A stretch of 64,000 nucleotides of DNA from assembly GCF_014697415.1 (NCBI RefSeq), contig NZ_JACJRT010000003.1, positions 119,131-183,130 of the forward strand, in the 5' to 3' direction. The stretch comes from Cyanobium sp. FACHB-13342. Its GTDB lineage: Bacteria > Cyanobacteriota > Cyanobacteriia > PCC-6307 > Cyanobiaceae. Below, one piece after another: positions 10,061 through 20,677 of the stretch. Below the pieces are notes generated by a model. It did no database searches. It had not been told where the DNA came from and worked only from the letters and a program-made list of their open reading frames with translations. How positions within the stretch are numbered: position 1 is the first letter of the stretch; each line of letters starts with the position of its first letter. The translations under genes and the position numbers were made by a program.

Positions 10061-11257
10061 TCAGGCCTCGCAGAGTTCGATCAGGCGCTCGATCACGTCC
10101 TCCACCACCCGATCGGGAGTGGAGGCTCCGGAGGTGATGCCCACCCGGATCGGCCCCTCGGGCAGAAAGGGCCGTTCGGTCTCCAGCGCACCGCCCAGCG
10201 GCATGTGCTCGATGCGGTTGCCGGGACCGATGCGTTCGGGGGTGTCGATGTGGAAGGAGCGGATGCCCCGGCTCACGGCGATCTCCTGCAGGTGGGTGGT
10301 GTTCGAGGAGTTGTAGCCGCCGATCACCACCATCAGATCGAGGGGCTCATCCACCAGGGAGAACATGGCGTCCTGACGCTCCTGGGTGGCGTCACAGATG
10401 GTGTTGAAGGCCAGGAAGTGCTCATTGAGCTCGGCGGGGCCGAAGCGCTGCAGCATGGTGCGCTCGAACAGCCGGCCGATGTCCTCGGTTTCGCTCTTGA
10501 GCATGGTGGTCTGGTTGGCCACGCCCACCCGCACGAGGTCCCGGTCGGGGTCGAAGCCCGGGGAGCAGGCCTTGGCGAAGCGCGTCATGAAGGCTTCCCG
10601 GTCGCCCCGGCCGAGGATGTAGTCGCACACCAGCTGGGCCTCGGCCAGATCCAGCACCACCAGGTAAGTGCCCGCGAAGGAGCTGGTGGCGAGGGTTTCC
10701 TCGTGCTTCACCTTGCCGTGGATGATCGAGGTGAAGTCATGCTTCTTGTGCTTCTCCACGGTGTTCCACACCTTGGACACCCAGGGGCAGGTGGTGTCGA
10801 CGATGTGGCAGCCGCGCTCGTTCAGCAACTGCATCTCCTGCACGGTGGCGCCGAAGGCCGGCAGGATCACCACATCGCCGCTGGCCACGTCGGAGAAGTC
10901 CTTCACCCCCTCATCCACCTGGATGAACTGCACGTCCATCTCCCGCAGGTGGTCGTTCACCGAGGGGTTGTGAATGATCTCGTTGGTGATCCAGATCCGC
11001 TCGGTGGGGTAGTGGCGCCGGGTTTCGTAGGCCATGGCCACGGCCCGCTCCACGCCCCAGCAGAAGCCGAAGGCCTCGGCCAGTCGCACGGTCAGGCGGC
11101 CGCGCTCGAGCACGTAGCCGTTGCCGCGCAGCTTGGCGATCAGATCGCTTTGGTAGGCCTGCTCCAGGCTGCCGGCCACCTCTTCGCCCAGGCCGAAACC
11201 GCGGCGGTTGTAGCGCTCGGAGTGGTGCAGCGAGCGTTTGAAGGCGCGGGTATCCAC
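10061..11257 (-). CDS. ispH: 4-hydroxy-3-methylbut-2-enyl diphosphate reductase
   Basis: Final enzyme of the MEP pathway, making IPP and DMAPP, with an iron-sulfur cluster. 398 aa, the longer cyanobacterial/plant form with an N-terminal extension ([20 protein letters not shown]). Cluster ligands are readable: Cys66 in [11 protein letters not shown], Cys157 in DTTCPWVSK and Cys288 in [11 protein letters not shown]. Substrate-binding EIIHNPSVN (93-101) is intact. It follows sfsA on the same strand after 26 bp, so they probably form an operon. Supplies isoprenoids for carotenoids, quinones and phytyl chains. Confidence 0.97.
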   Translation of the reverse strand: MDTRAFKRSLHHSERYNRRGFGLGEEVAGSLEQAYQSDLIAKLRGNGYVLERGRLTVRLAEAFGFCWGVERAVAMAYETRRHYPTERIWITNEIIHNPSVNDHLREMDVQFIQVDEGVKDFSDVASGDVVILPAFGATVQEMQLLNERGCHIVDTTCPWVSKVWNTVEKHKKHDFTSIIHGKVKHEETLATSSFAGTYLVVLDLAEAQLVCDYILGRGDREAFMTRFAKACSPGFDPDRDLVRVGVANQTTMLKSETEDIGRLFERTMLQRFGPAELNEHFLAFNTICDATQERQDAMFSLVDEPLDLMVVIGGYNSSNTTHLQEIAVSRGIRSFHIDTPERIGPGNRIEHMPLGGALETERPFLPEGPIRVGITSGASTPDRVVEDVIERLIELCEA

Positions 11258-11283
11258 AACATCTGGAGCTGGGTGACCCGACT

Positions 11284-12048
11284 CTATGGGCCCTCGGAGG
11301 GACCCCGTTGCTCAACGGTGGCCAGCCCCTGCCAGCTCACCGTGTCGGCCGTGAAGTTGTAGCGGCAGGGCAGCACCTCTACGCCGGCCGCCAGCGCCTG
11401 GCGGAATAGCTCGCCGTAGCGCGGGTCGGCCGCATCTCCCGGGGCGAAACGGTTCACGTCGCCGCGGCTGAGGCAGGGCACCAGCACGGCCCGGGAGTCC
11501 GGCAACAGTGCCATCAGTTCCACCAGGTGCTTTTGCCCCCGTTCGGTCACCGTGTCGGGGAACAGGGCCAGCTCGCCCTCGGTCCAGGTGGTGTTTTTGA
11601 CTTCGAGATAGATGGGCCGGGGATCGGCGGCCCCCTCGGCTGGGGTGAGCAGCAGATCGATGCGGCTGCGGCGCCCCTCGCCGTAGGGCACCTCCGCCCG
11701 GATGGCGGCGATGGGGCCGAGCCAGGGCTCCAGGCACCCGGCCTCGATCGTGGCCCGCACCAGATGGTTGGGCAGGGCCGTGTTGATGCCCACCCAGATC
11801 GGGGTGCCGGCTGCGCCGATCACCTCGGCCTGCTCCCAGGTCCAGGCCAGCTTGCGGCTCGGCGAGGGGGCATGGCGCAGCCGTACCCGGCCGCCCGGAT
11901 GGAGCACGCCGGTCATGGGACCGGTGTTCGGGCAATGGGCTGTGACCACCTCCCCGCTCTCCAGTTCGACATCGGCCAAAAAGCGCTTGTAGCGCTTCAC
12001 CAGGGTGCCTTCCACCAGAGGACCAAGGCTGAGCACAGGGGTGGCCAT
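11284..12048 (-). CDS. sfsA: SfsA family DNA/RNA nuclease-like protein
   Basis: 254 aa from ATG 12048. The open frame continues further upstream antisense to murJ, but family similarity begins at [20 protein letters not shown]. Conserved CPNTGPM (residues 39-45), [14 protein letters not shown] and YLEVKNTTW mark the SfsA fold, an N-terminal OB-like part plus a PD-(D/E)xK-like nuclease core. E. coli SfsA was linked to sugar-fermentation control; the biochemical role is unsettled. Divergent from murJ by 66 bp; cotranscribed with ispH. Confidence 0.93.
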   Translation of the reverse strand: MATPVLSLGPLVEGTLVKRYKRFLADVELESGEVVTAHCPNTGPMTGVLHPGGRVRLRHAPSPSRKLAWTWEQAEVIGAAGTPIWVGINTALPNHLVRATIEAGCLEPWLGPIAAIRAEVPYGEGRRSRIDLLLTPAEGAADPRPIYLEVKNTTWTEGELALFPDTVTERGQKHLVELMALLPDSRAVLVPCLSRGDVNRFAPGDAADPRYGELFRQALAAGVEVLPCRYNFTADTVSWQGLATVEQRGPSEGP

Positions 12049-12114
12049 GGCAGGGCGGCTGGGTGCGTGCCAGCCATACTGCCGCTCAACTCCCAGGGTC
12101 CAGGTTCCCACCGG

Positions 12115-13737
12115 ATGGCGAAGTCCCTCAGGCGCATTGCCCTGGTCGTGGCGCTTGCCACGGCCCTCAGCAAGGTGGCCGGCCTGGTGCGGCAGCAGGC
12201 CATCGCTGCGGCCTTCGGCGTGGGTGCGGCCTACGACGCTTACAACTACGCCTATGTGCTGCCGGGCTTTCTGCTGATCCTGCTGGGCGGCATCAATGGC
12301 CCCTTCCACAGCGCCATGGTGAGCGTGCTGGCGCGTCGGCCCCGCCAGGAGGGTGCCCATGTGCTGGCGGCGATCAACACCCTGGTGGGGACTGGCCTGA
12401 TCGGGGTCACCGTCCTGTTGCTCGTGTTTGCGGACCCCCTGATCACCCTGGTGGGTCCGGGCCTTGATGCCGTCCGACACGACATCGCTGTCCTGCAGTT
12501 GCGCTGGATGGCGCCCATGGCCCTGTTCGCCGGGCTGATCGGGCTGGGCTTTGGCGCCCTCAATGCGGCCGATGAGTTCTGGCTGCCCTCGGTGAGCCCC
12601 CTGCTGTCCAGCGTGGCGGTGATTGCCGGCATCGGCGTGCTCTGGTGGCAGCTCGGCGCCTCCATCACCCTGCCCGCCACGGCGGTGCTCGGCGGGGTCG
12701 TGCTGGCCGGCTCCACCACCCTGGGGGCGGTGTTGCAGTGGCTGATCCAGCTGCCCGCCCTGGCCCGCCAGGGGCTGCACCGGTTCCAGCTGGTGTGGGA
12801 CTGGAAGGATCCCGGGGTGCGTGAGGTGTTGCAGGTGATGGGGCCCGCCACCCTCTCCTCGGGGATGCTGCAGATCAATGTGTTCGTGTCGCTGTTCTTC
12901 GCCTCCGGCATTCCGGCTGCGGCCGCGGGACTCGGTTACGCCAATCTCCTGGTGCAGACCCCCCTGGGGCTGCTCTCCAATGCCCTGTTGGTGCCGCTCC
13001 TGCCCGTGTACGCCCGGCTCACGGCCCCGGAGGACCGGCCGGAGCTGATCGGCCGCATCCGCCAGGGTTTGATGCTCTCCAACGCCAGCATGCTGCCGCT
13101 GGGCGCCCTGATGGTGGGCCTGGCGGTGCCGATCGTGGCCCTGATTTACGAGCGGGGGGCCTTCAATGCCGGTGCGGCCGAGCTGGTGGGCACCCTGCTG
13201 ATGGCCTACGGCATCGGCATGCCTGCCTATCTGGCCCGCGACGTGCTGGTGCGGGTCTTTTACGCCTTGGGTGACGGGGTCACCCCGTTCCGCTGGTCGA
13301 TGGCGGGCATTGGCCTCAACGCCGTCTTCTGCTGGGCCTTCGTCGGCGGACCGGTGCCGGTTCAGGGCCTGCTGCTCCCCCGGCTCTACTGCGGTGCGGC
13401 CGGTTTGGTGCTGGCCACCGTGGCGGTGAACCTGATCACATGCGTGGGGCTGCTGCTGGCGCTCCAGGCCCGCCTGGGCGGGTTGCCCCTGCGGGTTTGG
13501 TTGCGCGACACCCTGCTGTTGTTCGGCGCGGCGGTGCTGGGCGGCTTGGCCGCCTGGGGTCTGGCGGCCGGGGTGGCCTGGCCTTCGGGGTTGGTGGGGC
13601 GCCTGTTGGAGTGTGGCTTCGCCGGGGGCGTCGGCGTGCTGGTGTACGGCGTCCTGGCGAGCCTGGCCCGGGTGCCGGAAGTGACGGATCTGCTGGCCCA
13701 GCTGCGGGGCCGCCTGCCCCGTCTGGGGCGGCGCTAG
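12115..13737 (+). CDS. murJ: Lipid II flippase MurJ
   Basis: 540 aa from ATG 12115. Multi-spanning MOP-superfamily transporter expected to have 14 helices, moving lipid II across the cytoplasmic membrane for peptidoglycan synthesis. Begins SLRRIALVVALATALSKVAGLVRQQ, and conserved parts include FGVGAAYDAYNYAYVLPGF, GFGALNAADEFWLPS and YERGAFN. The stop codon TAG is interlocked with the stop of the convergent 91-aa gene in the four bases CTAG (13734-13737). Confidence 0.95.
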   Translation: MAKSLRRIALVVALATALSKVAGLVRQQAIAAAFGVGAAYDAYNYAYVLPGFLLILLGGINGPFHSAMVSVLARRPRQEGAHVLAAINTLVGTGLIGVTVLLLVFADPLITLVGPGLDAVRHDIAVLQLRWMAPMALFAGLIGLGFGALNAADEFWLPSVSPLLSSVAVIAGIGVLWWQLGASITLPATAVLGGVVLAGSTTLGAVLQWLIQLPALARQGLHRFQLVWDWKDPGVREVLQVMGPATLSSGMLQINVFVSLFFASGIPAAAAGLGYANLLVQTPLGLLSNALLVPLLPVYARLTAPEDRPELIGRIRQGLMLSNASMLPLGALMVGLAVPIVALIYERGAFNAGAAELVGTLLMAYGIGMPAYLARDVLVRVFYALGDGVTPFRWSMAGIGLNAVFCWAFVGGPVPVQGLLLPRLYCGAAGLVLATVAVNLITCVGLLLALQARLGGLPLRVWLRDTLLLFGAAVLGGLAAWGLAAGVAWPSGLVGRLLECGFAGGVGVLVYGVLASLARVPEVTDLLAQLRGRLPRLGRR

Positions 13738-14009
13738 CTGTCGAGCCGCGAGTTGTCGAGACGGACATCCCGTTCCGCCCGAACCTGCACCGGAATCTCC
13801 AGGTGGGAACGCCCCAGCATGCGGGGCCCATCCACCGAAAAGATTCGAGCTTCGATGCCGAACTCCTTGAAGGCGGTTTCCAGTTCCTGGATGAGCGCTT
13901 TCTCCACCTGGGCATCGGCATCGACGACCTTGCCGATCAGGCGGCTTCCCAGCCGGCCCATGCGTTGACGCACCACGTCGCGGGCGTTGGTGACCTCAAT
14001 GACCAGCAC
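13734..14009 (-). CDS. Conserved cyanobacterial hypothetical protein (91 aa)
   Basis: 91 aa. Reads as a small alpha/beta protein: MLVIEVTNARDVVRQRMGRL, then DADAQVEKALIQELETAF (amphipathic helix) and EIPVQVRAERDVRL. No membrane segment and no known catalytic motif. I believe similar short proteins occur across picocyanobacteria, but I cannot name a family. Lies 24 bp downstream of the DUF3181 gene on the same strand, so likely the last gene of a three-gene operon (14590 to 13734). Its stop shares CTAG with murJ. Confidence 0.72.
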   Translation of the reverse strand: MLVIEVTNARDVVRQRMGRLGSRLIGKVVDADAQVEKALIQELETAFKEFGIEARIFSVDGPRMLGRSHLEIPVQVRAERDVRLDNSRLDS

Positions 14010-14033
14010 AGCCCGTCGCCAGGTGGCGCAACC

Positions 14034-14324
14034 TTATCGGCAAAACGGTTCCAGCACCTCTTCAAGATCGCGCAACTGACCGGCTGGCACGAGCCGGGCC
14101 AGGGGCAGTCGGGTCGGTCCACCGCCGATCGGCACCTGCACGGCTTCCAGGGCCTGCCTGGCGCACACGCCGGCCCCCTGGTCCACTCGGGCGGAACACT
14201 CGATCGCCAGGGTCTGGGCCAGGCCGGCATCGCCTAGGTAGAGGTGCCAGCTGGCCACCTGCAGATAGAGCCGGTCGGCGAGGGCCAGTTCGAGGTCCTT
14301 GAGATCGGCGGCGTTGAGGGTCAT
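14034..14324 (-). CDS. DUF3181 family protein
   Basis: 96 aa. Contains ADRLYLQVASWHLYLGDAGL and VPIGGGPTRLPLARLVP, features I associate with DUF3181, a short cyanobacteria-specific family of unknown function. Soluble and mostly helical. Its ATG overlaps the stop of the upstream 2TM-domain gene by 4 bp (14321-14324), implying translational coupling. Confidence 0.78.
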   Translation of the reverse strand: MTLNAADLKDLELALADRLYLQVASWHLYLGDAGLAQTLAIECSARVDQGAGVCARQALEAVQVPIGGGPTRLPLARLVPAGQLRDLEEVLEPFCR

Positions 14325-14590
14325 GGCTCAGGGTTGGTTGGCTGGGTGCTGTGGGGTTCCGGGGCTGGACGCAGGGCCACCACCACCCCGGCGTGGACCA
14401 GCAGCACCAGCAACCAGCCCAGGCTGAGCCAGTTGAGGTGACTCCAGGGGTGGCGCAGCTCCTGAACCACCCAGAGTCCGCTGTTGAGGGCGGCGAACAG
14501 GGCGGCATGGAGCGTGAGGTTCACAATCCGCTCGAAGTGCCTGTAGGTGGGGTCTTCGGGGTTGGCGGGGCCGTACCAGCGAATGGGCAT
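14321..14590 (-). CDS. Small two-helix membrane protein (2TM domain)
   Basis: 89 aa. Begins MPIRWYGPANPEDPTYRHFERIVN, followed by two hydrophobic helices at about 25-45 and 52-73 joined by HPWSHLNWLS. The layout matches the 2TM-domain family. The C-terminus is Pro-rich. First gene of the operon with DUF3181 and the 91-aa protein. It starts 55 bp from the divergent tRNA-Arg. Function unknown. Confidence 0.75.
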   Translation of the reverse strand: MPIRWYGPANPEDPTYRHFERIVNLTLHAALFAALNSGLWVVQELRHPWSHLNWLSLGWLLVLLVHAGVVVALRPAPEPHSTQPTNPEP

Positions 14591-14645
14591 GGGAAGGGGC
14601 AGGGATTTGACGGATGGGCCCTCCGTGCGGTGAGAATGGACCCAT

Positions 14646-14719
14646 GCGCTTGTAGCTCAGCGGATTAGAGCATCTGACTACGGATCAGAGGGTCGGGAGT
14701 TCGAATCTCTCCAGGCGCG
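14646..14719 (+). tRNA. tRNA-Arg (anticodon ACG)
   Basis: 74-nt cloverleaf. Acceptor GCGCTTG pairs with CAGGCGC (one G-U), the D-arm has GCTCAGC, the anticodon arm is CTGACTACGGATCAG with ACG, which is modified to ICG and reads CGN codons, and the T-arm carries GGTTCGAAT-type sequence. The discriminator is G and CCA is not encoded. Followed 10 bp later by a strong intrinsic terminator. Confidence 0.97.
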
Positions 14720-14729
14720 CTTCCTTCTT

Positions 14730-14753
14730 AAACCGCCTTCGGGCGGTTTTTTT
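14730..14753 (+). terminator. Intrinsic terminator of tRNA-Arg
   Basis: Stem AAACCGCC (14730-14737) and GGCGGTTT (14742-14749) with a UUCG tetraloop, followed by a T-run to 14753. A textbook rho-independent terminator directly after the tRNA. Confidence 0.95.
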
Positions 14754-14845
14754 GTGTGCGCTGTCCCAGCGGTGGCCAGTTCGCCACCGAGCTCCCCGCT
14801 GCGGTGGCCCTTCCTTACGATCGGGCAACGAAGCGTTGATTCTCC

Positions 14846-16135
14846 ATGGCCCACTCCGGCGGTGTTGCCCTCAACCAGTCCCTTGCTGCCGGGGATCCTG
14901 CCATTGCTGGCCTGATCGATCAGGAGGCACGCCGACAGGAAACCCACCTGGAGCTGATCGCTTCGGAAAACTTCGCCTCCCGCGCCGTGATGGAGGCCCA
15001 GGGCTCGGTGCTCACCAACAAGTACGCCGAGGGTTTGCCCGCCAAGCGCTACTACGGCGGCTGCGAGCACGTGGATGCGATCGAGGAGCTGGCGATCGAG
15101 CGGGCCAAGCAGCTCTTCGGTGCGGCCTGGGCCAACGTGCAGCCCCACAGCGGCGCCCAGGCCAACTTCGCCGTGTTCCTGGCCCTGCTGCAGCCCGGCG
15201 ACACGATCCTGGGCATGGACCTCAGCCACGGCGGCCACCTCACCCACGGCTCGCCGGTGAATGTGAGCGGCAAATGGTTCAAGGCCGTGCATTACGGCGT
15301 CGACCCCGACAGCCAGCAGCTCAACTTCGACGCGATCCGCCAGCTGGCCCTCGAGCACAAGCCCAAGCTGATCGTGTGCGGCTACTCCGCCTACCCCCGC
15401 ACCATTGATTTCCAGGCCTTCCGCGCCATCGCCGATGAGGTGGGTGCCTACTTGCTCGCCGACATGGCCCACATTGCGGGCCTGGTGGCTGCCGGTGTGC
15501 ACCCCAATCCAGTGCCCGTGTGTGATGTGGTGACCACCACCACCCACAAGACCCTGCGCGGCCCCCGCGGTGGCCTGATCCTCTGCCGCGACGCCGAGTT
15601 CGGTAAGCAATTCGACAAGGCCGTCTTCCCCGGCAGCCAGGGCGGCCCGCTCGAGCATGTGATTGCTGCGAAGGCTGTGGCGTTCGGCGAAGCCCTGCAG
15701 CCCTCCTTCCGTGCCTACAGCCAGCAGGTGGTGGCCAATGCCCAGGCCCTGGCCGCCCGCATCCAGGAGCGGGGCATTGCCGTGGTGAGCGGCGGCACCG
15801 ACAACCATCTGGTGTTGCTGGATCTGCGCAGCATCGGCATGACCGGCAAGGTGGCCGACCTGCTGGTGAGCGATGTCCATATCACCGCCAACAAGAACAC
15901 GGTGCCCTTCGATCCCCAGTCGCCCTTCGTGACCAGCGGCCTGCGCCTGGGCACGGCTGCGTGCACCACCCGCGGCTTCGACGAGGCCGCCTTCCGCGAG
16001 GTGGCCGATGTGATCGCCGATCGCCTGCTCAACCCCGAAGATGCCGGCATCGAACAGCGTTGCCGTGAGCGGGTGGCGGCCCTGTGTGGGCGCTTTCCCC
16101 TCTATGCGGCCGAGCGTGAGCTGCAGCACGCCTGA
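14846..16135 (+). CDS. glyA: Serine hydroxymethyltransferase
   Basis: PLP enzyme interconverting serine and glycine with tetrahydrofolate; central to one-carbon supply and photorespiratory glycine use. 429 aa, full length. [11 protein letters not shown] near the N-terminus, substrate-site YYGGCEHVD, and the PLP lysine in [14 protein letters not shown] (Lys235) are all present. A possible -10 TACGAT at 14816-14821 sits 24 bp ahead of the start, after the tRNA-Arg terminator. I see no glycine riboswitch in the 92-bp leader. Confidence 0.98.
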   Translation: MAHSGGVALNQSLAAGDPAIAGLIDQEARRQETHLELIASENFASRAVMEAQGSVLTNKYAEGLPAKRYYGGCEHVDAIEELAIERAKQLFGAAWANVQPHSGAQANFAVFLALLQPGDTILGMDLSHGGHLTHGSPVNVSGKWFKAVHYGVDPDSQQLNFDAIRQLALEHKPKLIVCGYSAYPRTIDFQAFRAIADEVGAYLLADMAHIAGLVAAGVHPNPVPVCDVVTTTTHKTLRGPRGGLILCRDAEFGKQFDKAVFPGSQGGPLEHVIAAKAVAFGEALQPSFRAYSQQVVANAQALAARIQERGIAVVSGGTDNHLVLLDLRSIGMTGKVADLLVSDVHITANKNTVPFDPQSPFVTSGLRLGTAACTTRGFDEAAFREVADVIADRLLNPEDAGIEQRCRERVAALCGRFPLYAAERELQHA

Positions 16136-16199
16136 TCCCGGCATACGTCCGTAAGGTGGGGCCCAAAGGCCGCCCTTCGGCTTCCTTCGGTCTGGTCCT

Positions 16200-17297
16200 G
16201 TGACCCTCGCCTACAGCCCTAACGCGGCCGCCCTGCTCACCTTCGCCGTGGCCGCCGTGTTGACGGCCCTGGTGGTGCCGCTGGTGCGTCGCCTCGGACT
16301 GCGCTGGGGGTTGGTGGACCCACCCGATTCCCGCAAACAGCACACCACCCCCATGGTGCGCCTGGGCGGGGTGGGCATTGTCATCGCCTTCAGCTTGGCC
16401 CTCTGCCTGGCCTGGGCACTCGGGGGGTTTGCCAATCTTCCGCTCGAAAAGGACCAGCTGATCTGGACCAGCCTGGCGGGGGCGCTCTGCTTTTTCCTGA
16501 TCGGTCTGGCGGACGACCTGTTTGCCTTACCCCCCTTGCCCCGCCTCGCTGGCCAGCTGGCGATTTCTGTGGTGGTGTGGAACGAGGGGGTACGCATCGG
16601 CAGCATCGAGCTGCCCATGGGCTGGTTGGGGGGGGCTGATCTGATGCTGCAGTTGCCCGATTGGTTGAGCCTTGTTGCCACCTTGATCTGGTTGGTGGGG
16701 ATCACCAACGCCATCAACTGGCTCGATGGCCTCGACGGCTTGGCAGCCGGGGTGAGTGGGATTGCTGCGGTGGGCCTGCTTTCGGTGAGTTTCAGCCTGC
16801 ACCAGCCTGCGGCGGGCCTGCTGGCTGCCGCCCTCGCCGGCAGCTGCCTGGGCTTTTTGCGCCACAACTTCAATCCAGCCCGCATTTTCATGGGGGACGG
16901 GGGCTCCTATTTCCTCGGCTTTGCCCTGGCGGCGATCAGCATCGTCGGACCGGCCAAGGGGCTCACCAGCGTCAGCCTGCTGCTGCCCCTGCTGATCCTG
17001 TCCCTGCCGCTGGCCGACATGTCGGCGGTGATCATGGGGCGCCTCAGCGAGGGCCACTCCCCCTTCTACCCCGATCGCCGTCACCTGCACCATCGCCTGC
17101 TGCGCAGTGGACTGAGCCACCGGCGCACGGTGTTGCTGATCTACGCCTTCACCCAGTGGCTGGGCTCGCTGGCGTTGGTGCTGGTGAATGCCGAGATGCG
17201 CTTCCTCTGGCTCGCCCTCGCCACCGCCGTGTTGATCTGGGTGCTGGTGAGCACCCGCCGTGCCCTGCAGCGGGTTCCCTCCAGCCCGGAGCCCTGA
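16200..17297 (+). CDS. Undecaprenyl-phosphate sugar-1-phosphate transferase (MraY/WecA family)
   Basis: 365 aa from GTG 16200, with about ten membrane helices. Family signatures: [19 protein letters not shown] (40-58), Mg-binding DD (105-106) in [25 protein letters not shown], and MGDGGS (231-236) in [13 protein letters not shown]. The HxxPxxRLGG form and the LHHRLL motif near [13 protein letters not shown] point to the WecA/TagO branch rather than MraY. It would load GlcNAc-1-P or a similar sugar on the lipid carrier to start surface-glycan synthesis. The cinA start follows after 4 bp, so the two are translationally close. Confidence 0.92.
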   Translation: MTLAYSPNAAALLTFAVAAVLTALVVPLVRRLGLRWGLVDPPDSRKQHTTPMVRLGGVGIVIAFSLALCLAWALGGFANLPLEKDQLIWTSLAGALCFFLIGLADDLFALPPLPRLAGQLAISVVVWNEGVRIGSIELPMGWLGGADLMLQLPDWLSLVATLIWLVGITNAINWLDGLDGLAAGVSGIAAVGLLSVSFSLHQPAAGLLAAALAGSCLGFLRHNFNPARIFMGDGGSYFLGFALAAISIVGPAKGLTSVSLLLPLLILSLPLADMSAVIMGRLSEGHSPFYPDRRHLHHRLLRSGLSHRRTVLLIYAFTQWLGSLALVLVNAEMRFLWLALATAVLIWVLVSTRRALQRVPSSPEP

Positions 17298-17301
17298 GGC
17301 C

Positions 17302-18552
17302 GTGAGCGCCGAGATCCTCTGCATTGGTACCGAGCTGCTGCTCGGCAACATCACCAACGGCAATGCCCGCTGGCTGGCTGAGCAATTGGCCACCCTTGGC
17401 CTCCCCCATCACCGCCAGACCGTGTTGGGCGACAACCGGGAGCGCCTGATGGCCGCGGTGCGCGAGGCGGCTGGCCGCTGTCGGGTGCTGATCACGACCG
17501 GCGGGCTAGGGCCCACCCCGGACGACCTCACCACCGAGGCCCTGGCGGCCGCCTTTGACACGCCCCTGGTGGAGCACCCCGAGATCTGGGCGGAGATCCA
17601 GGCCCGCCTCCTTGCCCGGGGCCGGGTGTGCTCCCCCAGCAATCGCCAGCAGGCCTTCCTTCCCGCTGGAGCCCAGGTGTTGCCCAATCCCACCGGCACG
17701 GCGCCAGGCATGATCTGGACCCCCATAGCGGGGTTCACCGTGCTCACCTTCCCGGGGGTGCCCAGTGAGATGGAGGCGATGTGGCGCGCCACCGCCGCGC
17801 CCTGGCTCCGTGCTGCCGGTCTGGCCGAGGGGGTGTTTGCCAGTCGCATGCTGCGCTTCTGGGGGGTCTCGGAGTCGGCCCTGGCCGAGCAGATGGCCGA
17901 TCTGCTGGAGAACGAGAACCCCACCCTGGCGCCCTATGCCGGAGCCGGTGAGGTGAAACTGCGCCTCACGGCCCGCGCCGGCAGCGACCGGGAGGCCCAG
18001 GCCCTGCTGGCCCCGCTGGAGGCCGAGATCCGCTCCCGCACTGGCACGGCCTGCTTTGGGGTCGATGACGACACCCTGGCTTCGGTGGTGTTGGAGCAGC
18101 TGCGCCAGCGGGGGGAGACCCTGGCCGTGGCCGAGAGCTGTACGGGCGGCGGACTGGGGGCCGCCCTGGCGGCTGTGCCGGGGGCGTCAGATGTGTTTCG
18201 GGGCGGGGTGATCGCCTACGCCAACGCCGTCAAGCAGGAGTTGCTGGGCGTGCCCGCGGCGCTGTTGGCCAGCCATGGCGCGGTGAGCGATCCGGTGGCG
18301 CTGGCCATGGCCGAGGGTGCCCGCCGGGCCACCGGCGCCAGCTGGGCGATCGCGGTGACCGGGATCGCCGGACCGGGAGGCGGCACGGTGGAGAAGCCCG
18401 TGGGGTTGGTGCACATTGCCGTGGCTGGTCCCGACGGCAGTAGCAGTGAGGCGGTGCGCTTTGGCTCCAGTCGCCGTCGCACTTGGATCCAGACCCTCAC
18501 GGCCGGAGAAGCGCTCCAGCGCCTGCGCTCCCGCCTGATGGTGCAGCTTTAG
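17302..18552 (+). CDS. cinA: CinA family protein, nicotinamide-nucleotide amidase type
   Basis: 416 aa from GTG 17302, chosen because [15 protein letters not shown] starts at once. The N-terminal MoCF/CinA domain shows [16 protein letters not shown]. The C-terminal deamidase domain shows [13 protein letters not shown] (Ser279 in ESCTGG) and [10 protein letters not shown]. It recycles NMN to nicotinate mononucleotide in NAD salvage; the N-terminal half resembles COG1058 pyrophosphatases. Follows the WecA-like gene by 4 bp and precedes leuC by 29 bp. Confidence 0.95.
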   Translation: MSAEILCIGTELLLGNITNGNARWLAEQLATLGLPHHRQTVLGDNRERLMAAVREAAGRCRVLITTGGLGPTPDDLTTEALAAAFDTPLVEHPEIWAEIQARLLARGRVCSPSNRQQAFLPAGAQVLPNPTGTAPGMIWTPIAGFTVLTFPGVPSEMEAMWRATAAPWLRAAGLAEGVFASRMLRFWGVSESALAEQMADLLENENPTLAPYAGAGEVKLRLTARAGSDREAQALLAPLEAEIRSRTGTACFGVDDDTLASVVLEQLRQRGETLAVAESCTGGGLGAALAAVPGASDVFRGGVIAYANAVKQELLGVPAALLASHGAVSDPVALAMAEGARRATGASWAIAVTGIAGPGGGTVEKPVGLVHIAVAGPDGSSSEAVRFGSSRRRTWIQTLTAGEALQRLRSRLMVQL

Positions 18553-18581
18553 GCTGGTTTGCTCAGTCGAACGGGTCATCC

Positions 18582-19991
18582 GTGAGTGCCGGCACCCTCT
18601 ACGACAAGGTCTGGGATCTGCATCGGGTCGCCGAGCTTCCGGGGGGCTCCACCCAGCTGTTCATTGGCCTGCACCTCATCCATGAGGTGACCAGCCCCCA
18701 GGCCTTTGCCGCCTTGAAGGACCTGGGCCTCTCCGTGCGCCATCCCGAGCGCACCGTGGCCACGGTGGATCACATCGTGCCCACCACCTCCCAGGCGCGG
18801 CCCTTTGCCGATCCGCTGGCCGAGGAGATGCTGGCCACGCTGGAGGCCAACTGCGCCGCCCATGGCATCACCTTGCACGGCCTCGGCAGCGGCCGCCAGG
18901 GCATCGTGCACGTGATTGCCCCCGAGCTGGGCCTTACCCAGCCCGGCATGACCGTGGCCTGCGGCGATTCCCACACCTCCACCCACGGCGCCTTCGGGGC
19001 CATTGCCTTTGGCATCGGCACGAGCCAGGTGCGCGACGTGCTGGCCAGCCAGAGCCTGTCGATGGGCAAGCTCAAGGTGCGGCGCCTCTGGGTGGAGGGG
19101 CAGCTGCAGCCGGGCGTCTATGCCAAGGATCTGGTGCTGCATGTGATCCGCACCCTGGGGGTGAAGGGCGGCGTGGGCTACGCCTATGAATTCGCCGGTC
19201 CGGCCATCGACGCCCTGTCGATGGAGGAGCGCATGACCCTCTGCAACATGGCGATCGAGGGGGGTGCCCGCTGCGGCTACGTCAATCCTGACGCGGTCAC
19301 CTTCGCCTATCTGCAGGGCCGTCCTTTTGCGCCCAGTGGCGAGGCCTGGGAGCGGGCCGTGGCCTGGTGGACCAGCCTGGCCAGCGGCCCGGATGCCGTT
19401 TTCGATGACGAGGTGTGCTTCGACGCCACCTCGATCGCCCCCACGGTGACCTGGGGCATCACCCCCGGTCAGGGCATCGGGGTCGACGAAACCGTGCCCA
19501 CCCTCGAACAGGTGGATCCCGATGAGCGCCCCTTGGCGGAGGAGGCCTACCGCTACATGGACCTGCGGCCCGGCGCCCCCATTGCCGGCACTCCCGTAGA
19601 TGTGTGCTTCATCGGCAGCTGCACCAATGGCCGGCTCTCCGACCTGCAGGCCGCGGCGGCGGTGGCGCGGGGCCGGCACGTGGCGCCAGGCATCAAGGCG
19701 TTCGTGGTGCCCGGCAGTGAGCAGGTGGCTGCTGCGGCCGAAGCGGAGGGCCTCGACCAGGTCTTCACCGCCGCTGGTTTCGAGTGGCGCGAGCCAGGCT
19801 GCTCCATGTGTCTGGCGATGAATCCCGACCGGCTCGAGGGGCGTCAGATCAGCGCCAGCTCCAGCAATCGCAACTTCAAGGGGCGTCAGGGCTCCGCCAC
19901 CGGTCGCACCTTGCTGATGAGCCCGGCCATGGTGGCGGCGGCGGCGATTGCCGGACAGGTGAGCGACGTGCGTCAGCTGTTGCCGACCTGA
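18582..19991 (+). CDS. leuC: 3-isopropylmalate dehydratase large subunit
   Basis: 469 aa from GTG 18582 (the frame upstream lies within cinA). With LeuD it isomerises 2- to 3-isopropylmalate for leucine. Aconitase-type 4Fe-4S ligands are visible: Cys347 in GSCTNGR, and Cys407 and Cys410 in [10 protein letters not shown]. Also HTSTHGAFG and [11 protein letters not shown]. leuD follows after 71 bp in the same direction. Confidence 0.98.
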   Translation: MSAGTLYDKVWDLHRVAELPGGSTQLFIGLHLIHEVTSPQAFAALKDLGLSVRHPERTVATVDHIVPTTSQARPFADPLAEEMLATLEANCAAHGITLHGLGSGRQGIVHVIAPELGLTQPGMTVACGDSHTSTHGAFGAIAFGIGTSQVRDVLASQSLSMGKLKVRRLWVEGQLQPGVYAKDLVLHVIRTLGVKGGVGYAYEFAGPAIDALSMEERMTLCNMAIEGGARCGYVNPDAVTFAYLQGRPFAPSGEAWERAVAWWTSLASGPDAVFDDEVCFDATSIAPTVTWGITPGQGIGVDETVPTLEQVDPDERPLAEEAYRYMDLRPGAPIAGTPVDVCFIGSCTNGRLSDLQAAAAVARGRHVAPGIKAFVVPGSEQVAAAAEAEGLDQVFTAAGFEWREPGCSMCLAMNPDRLEGRQISASSSNRNFKGRQGSATGRTLLMSPAMVAAAAIAGQVSDVRQLLPT

Positions 19992-20062
19992 GTCGCCTCT
20001 TTGTGGGGCTCACGCCCCTTTCCTTCCTCCCCACGCTTCTTAACCCTGTCGTGCCAGCAGCG

Positions 20063-20677
20063 ATGACCAGCCCTTCCTTCCCCATGGGTCCGATCACCGA
20101 GCTCCGCGGCCGGGCCGTGGTTGTTGCCGGAGATGACATCGACACTGATCGGATCATTCCTGCCCGCTTCCTCAAGTGCGTCACCTTCGATGGCCTTGGT
20201 GAGCAGGTGTTCGCCGACGATCGGGCTGAACGCCCTGGGGAGCACCCTTTGGATCGACCTGAGGTCCAGGGGGCATCGTTGCTGGTGGTGAACCGCAATT
20301 TCGGCTGCGGCTCGAGTCGTGAACATGCTCCCCAGGCCCTGATGCGGTGGGGAATCCGCGCGGTGGTGGGCGAGAGCTTCGCCGAGATTTTCTACGGCAA
20401 TTGTCTGGCCCTGGGCATTCCCTGTTTCACGGCCTCCCATGACACCGTGCTCAGCCTGCAGTCGGCCCTGGCCGCTGCGCCAGCCCAGGAGCTCCAAGTG
20501 TCGCTGGATCCTGCCGCTGTGGAGTTGTCCGACGGGCGCCGCTGGGATCTGGAGCTCCAGTCGGGCCCCCGCCAGATGTTGCTGACCGGGCAGTGGGATG
20601 CGACCTCCCAGCTGTTGGCCCATGGTGCTGAGTTGGAGCGCACCGCTCGAGCCCTGCCCTATCTCAACGGTTTCTAG
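20063..20677 (+). CDS. leuD: 3-isopropylmalate dehydratase small subunit
   Basis: 204 aa from ATG 20063 (GTG 20051 in frame is a possible alternative). Swivel domain with DDIDTDRIIPARFLK and the characteristic NFGCGSSREHAP loop. Pairs with LeuC from the gene just upstream. The 3' end overlaps the convergent DUF3769 gene by 14 bp. Confidence 0.97.
   Translation: MTSPSFPMGPITELRGRAVVVAGDDIDTDRIIPARFLKCVTFDGLGEQVFADDRAERPGEHPLDRPEVQGASLLVVNRNFGCGSSREHAPQALMRWGIRAVVGESFAEIFYGNCLALGIPCFTASHDTVLSLQSALAAAPAQELQVSLDPAAVELSDGRRWDLELQSGPRQMLLTGQWDATSQLLAHGAELERTARALPYLNGF

Noticed and set aside
10049..11362. 437-aa plus-strand frame opposite ispH
   Set aside because: Shadow of ispH; composition biased to His, Gly and Val, no family features.
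14754..14845. Possible glycine riboswitch ahead of glyA
   Set aside because: Leader is only about 90 bp and lacks the tandem-aptamer sequence features.
14678..16144. 488-aa minus-strand frame opposite glyA
   Set aside because: Mirror of glyA codon bias, and it runs through the tRNA-Arg terminator.
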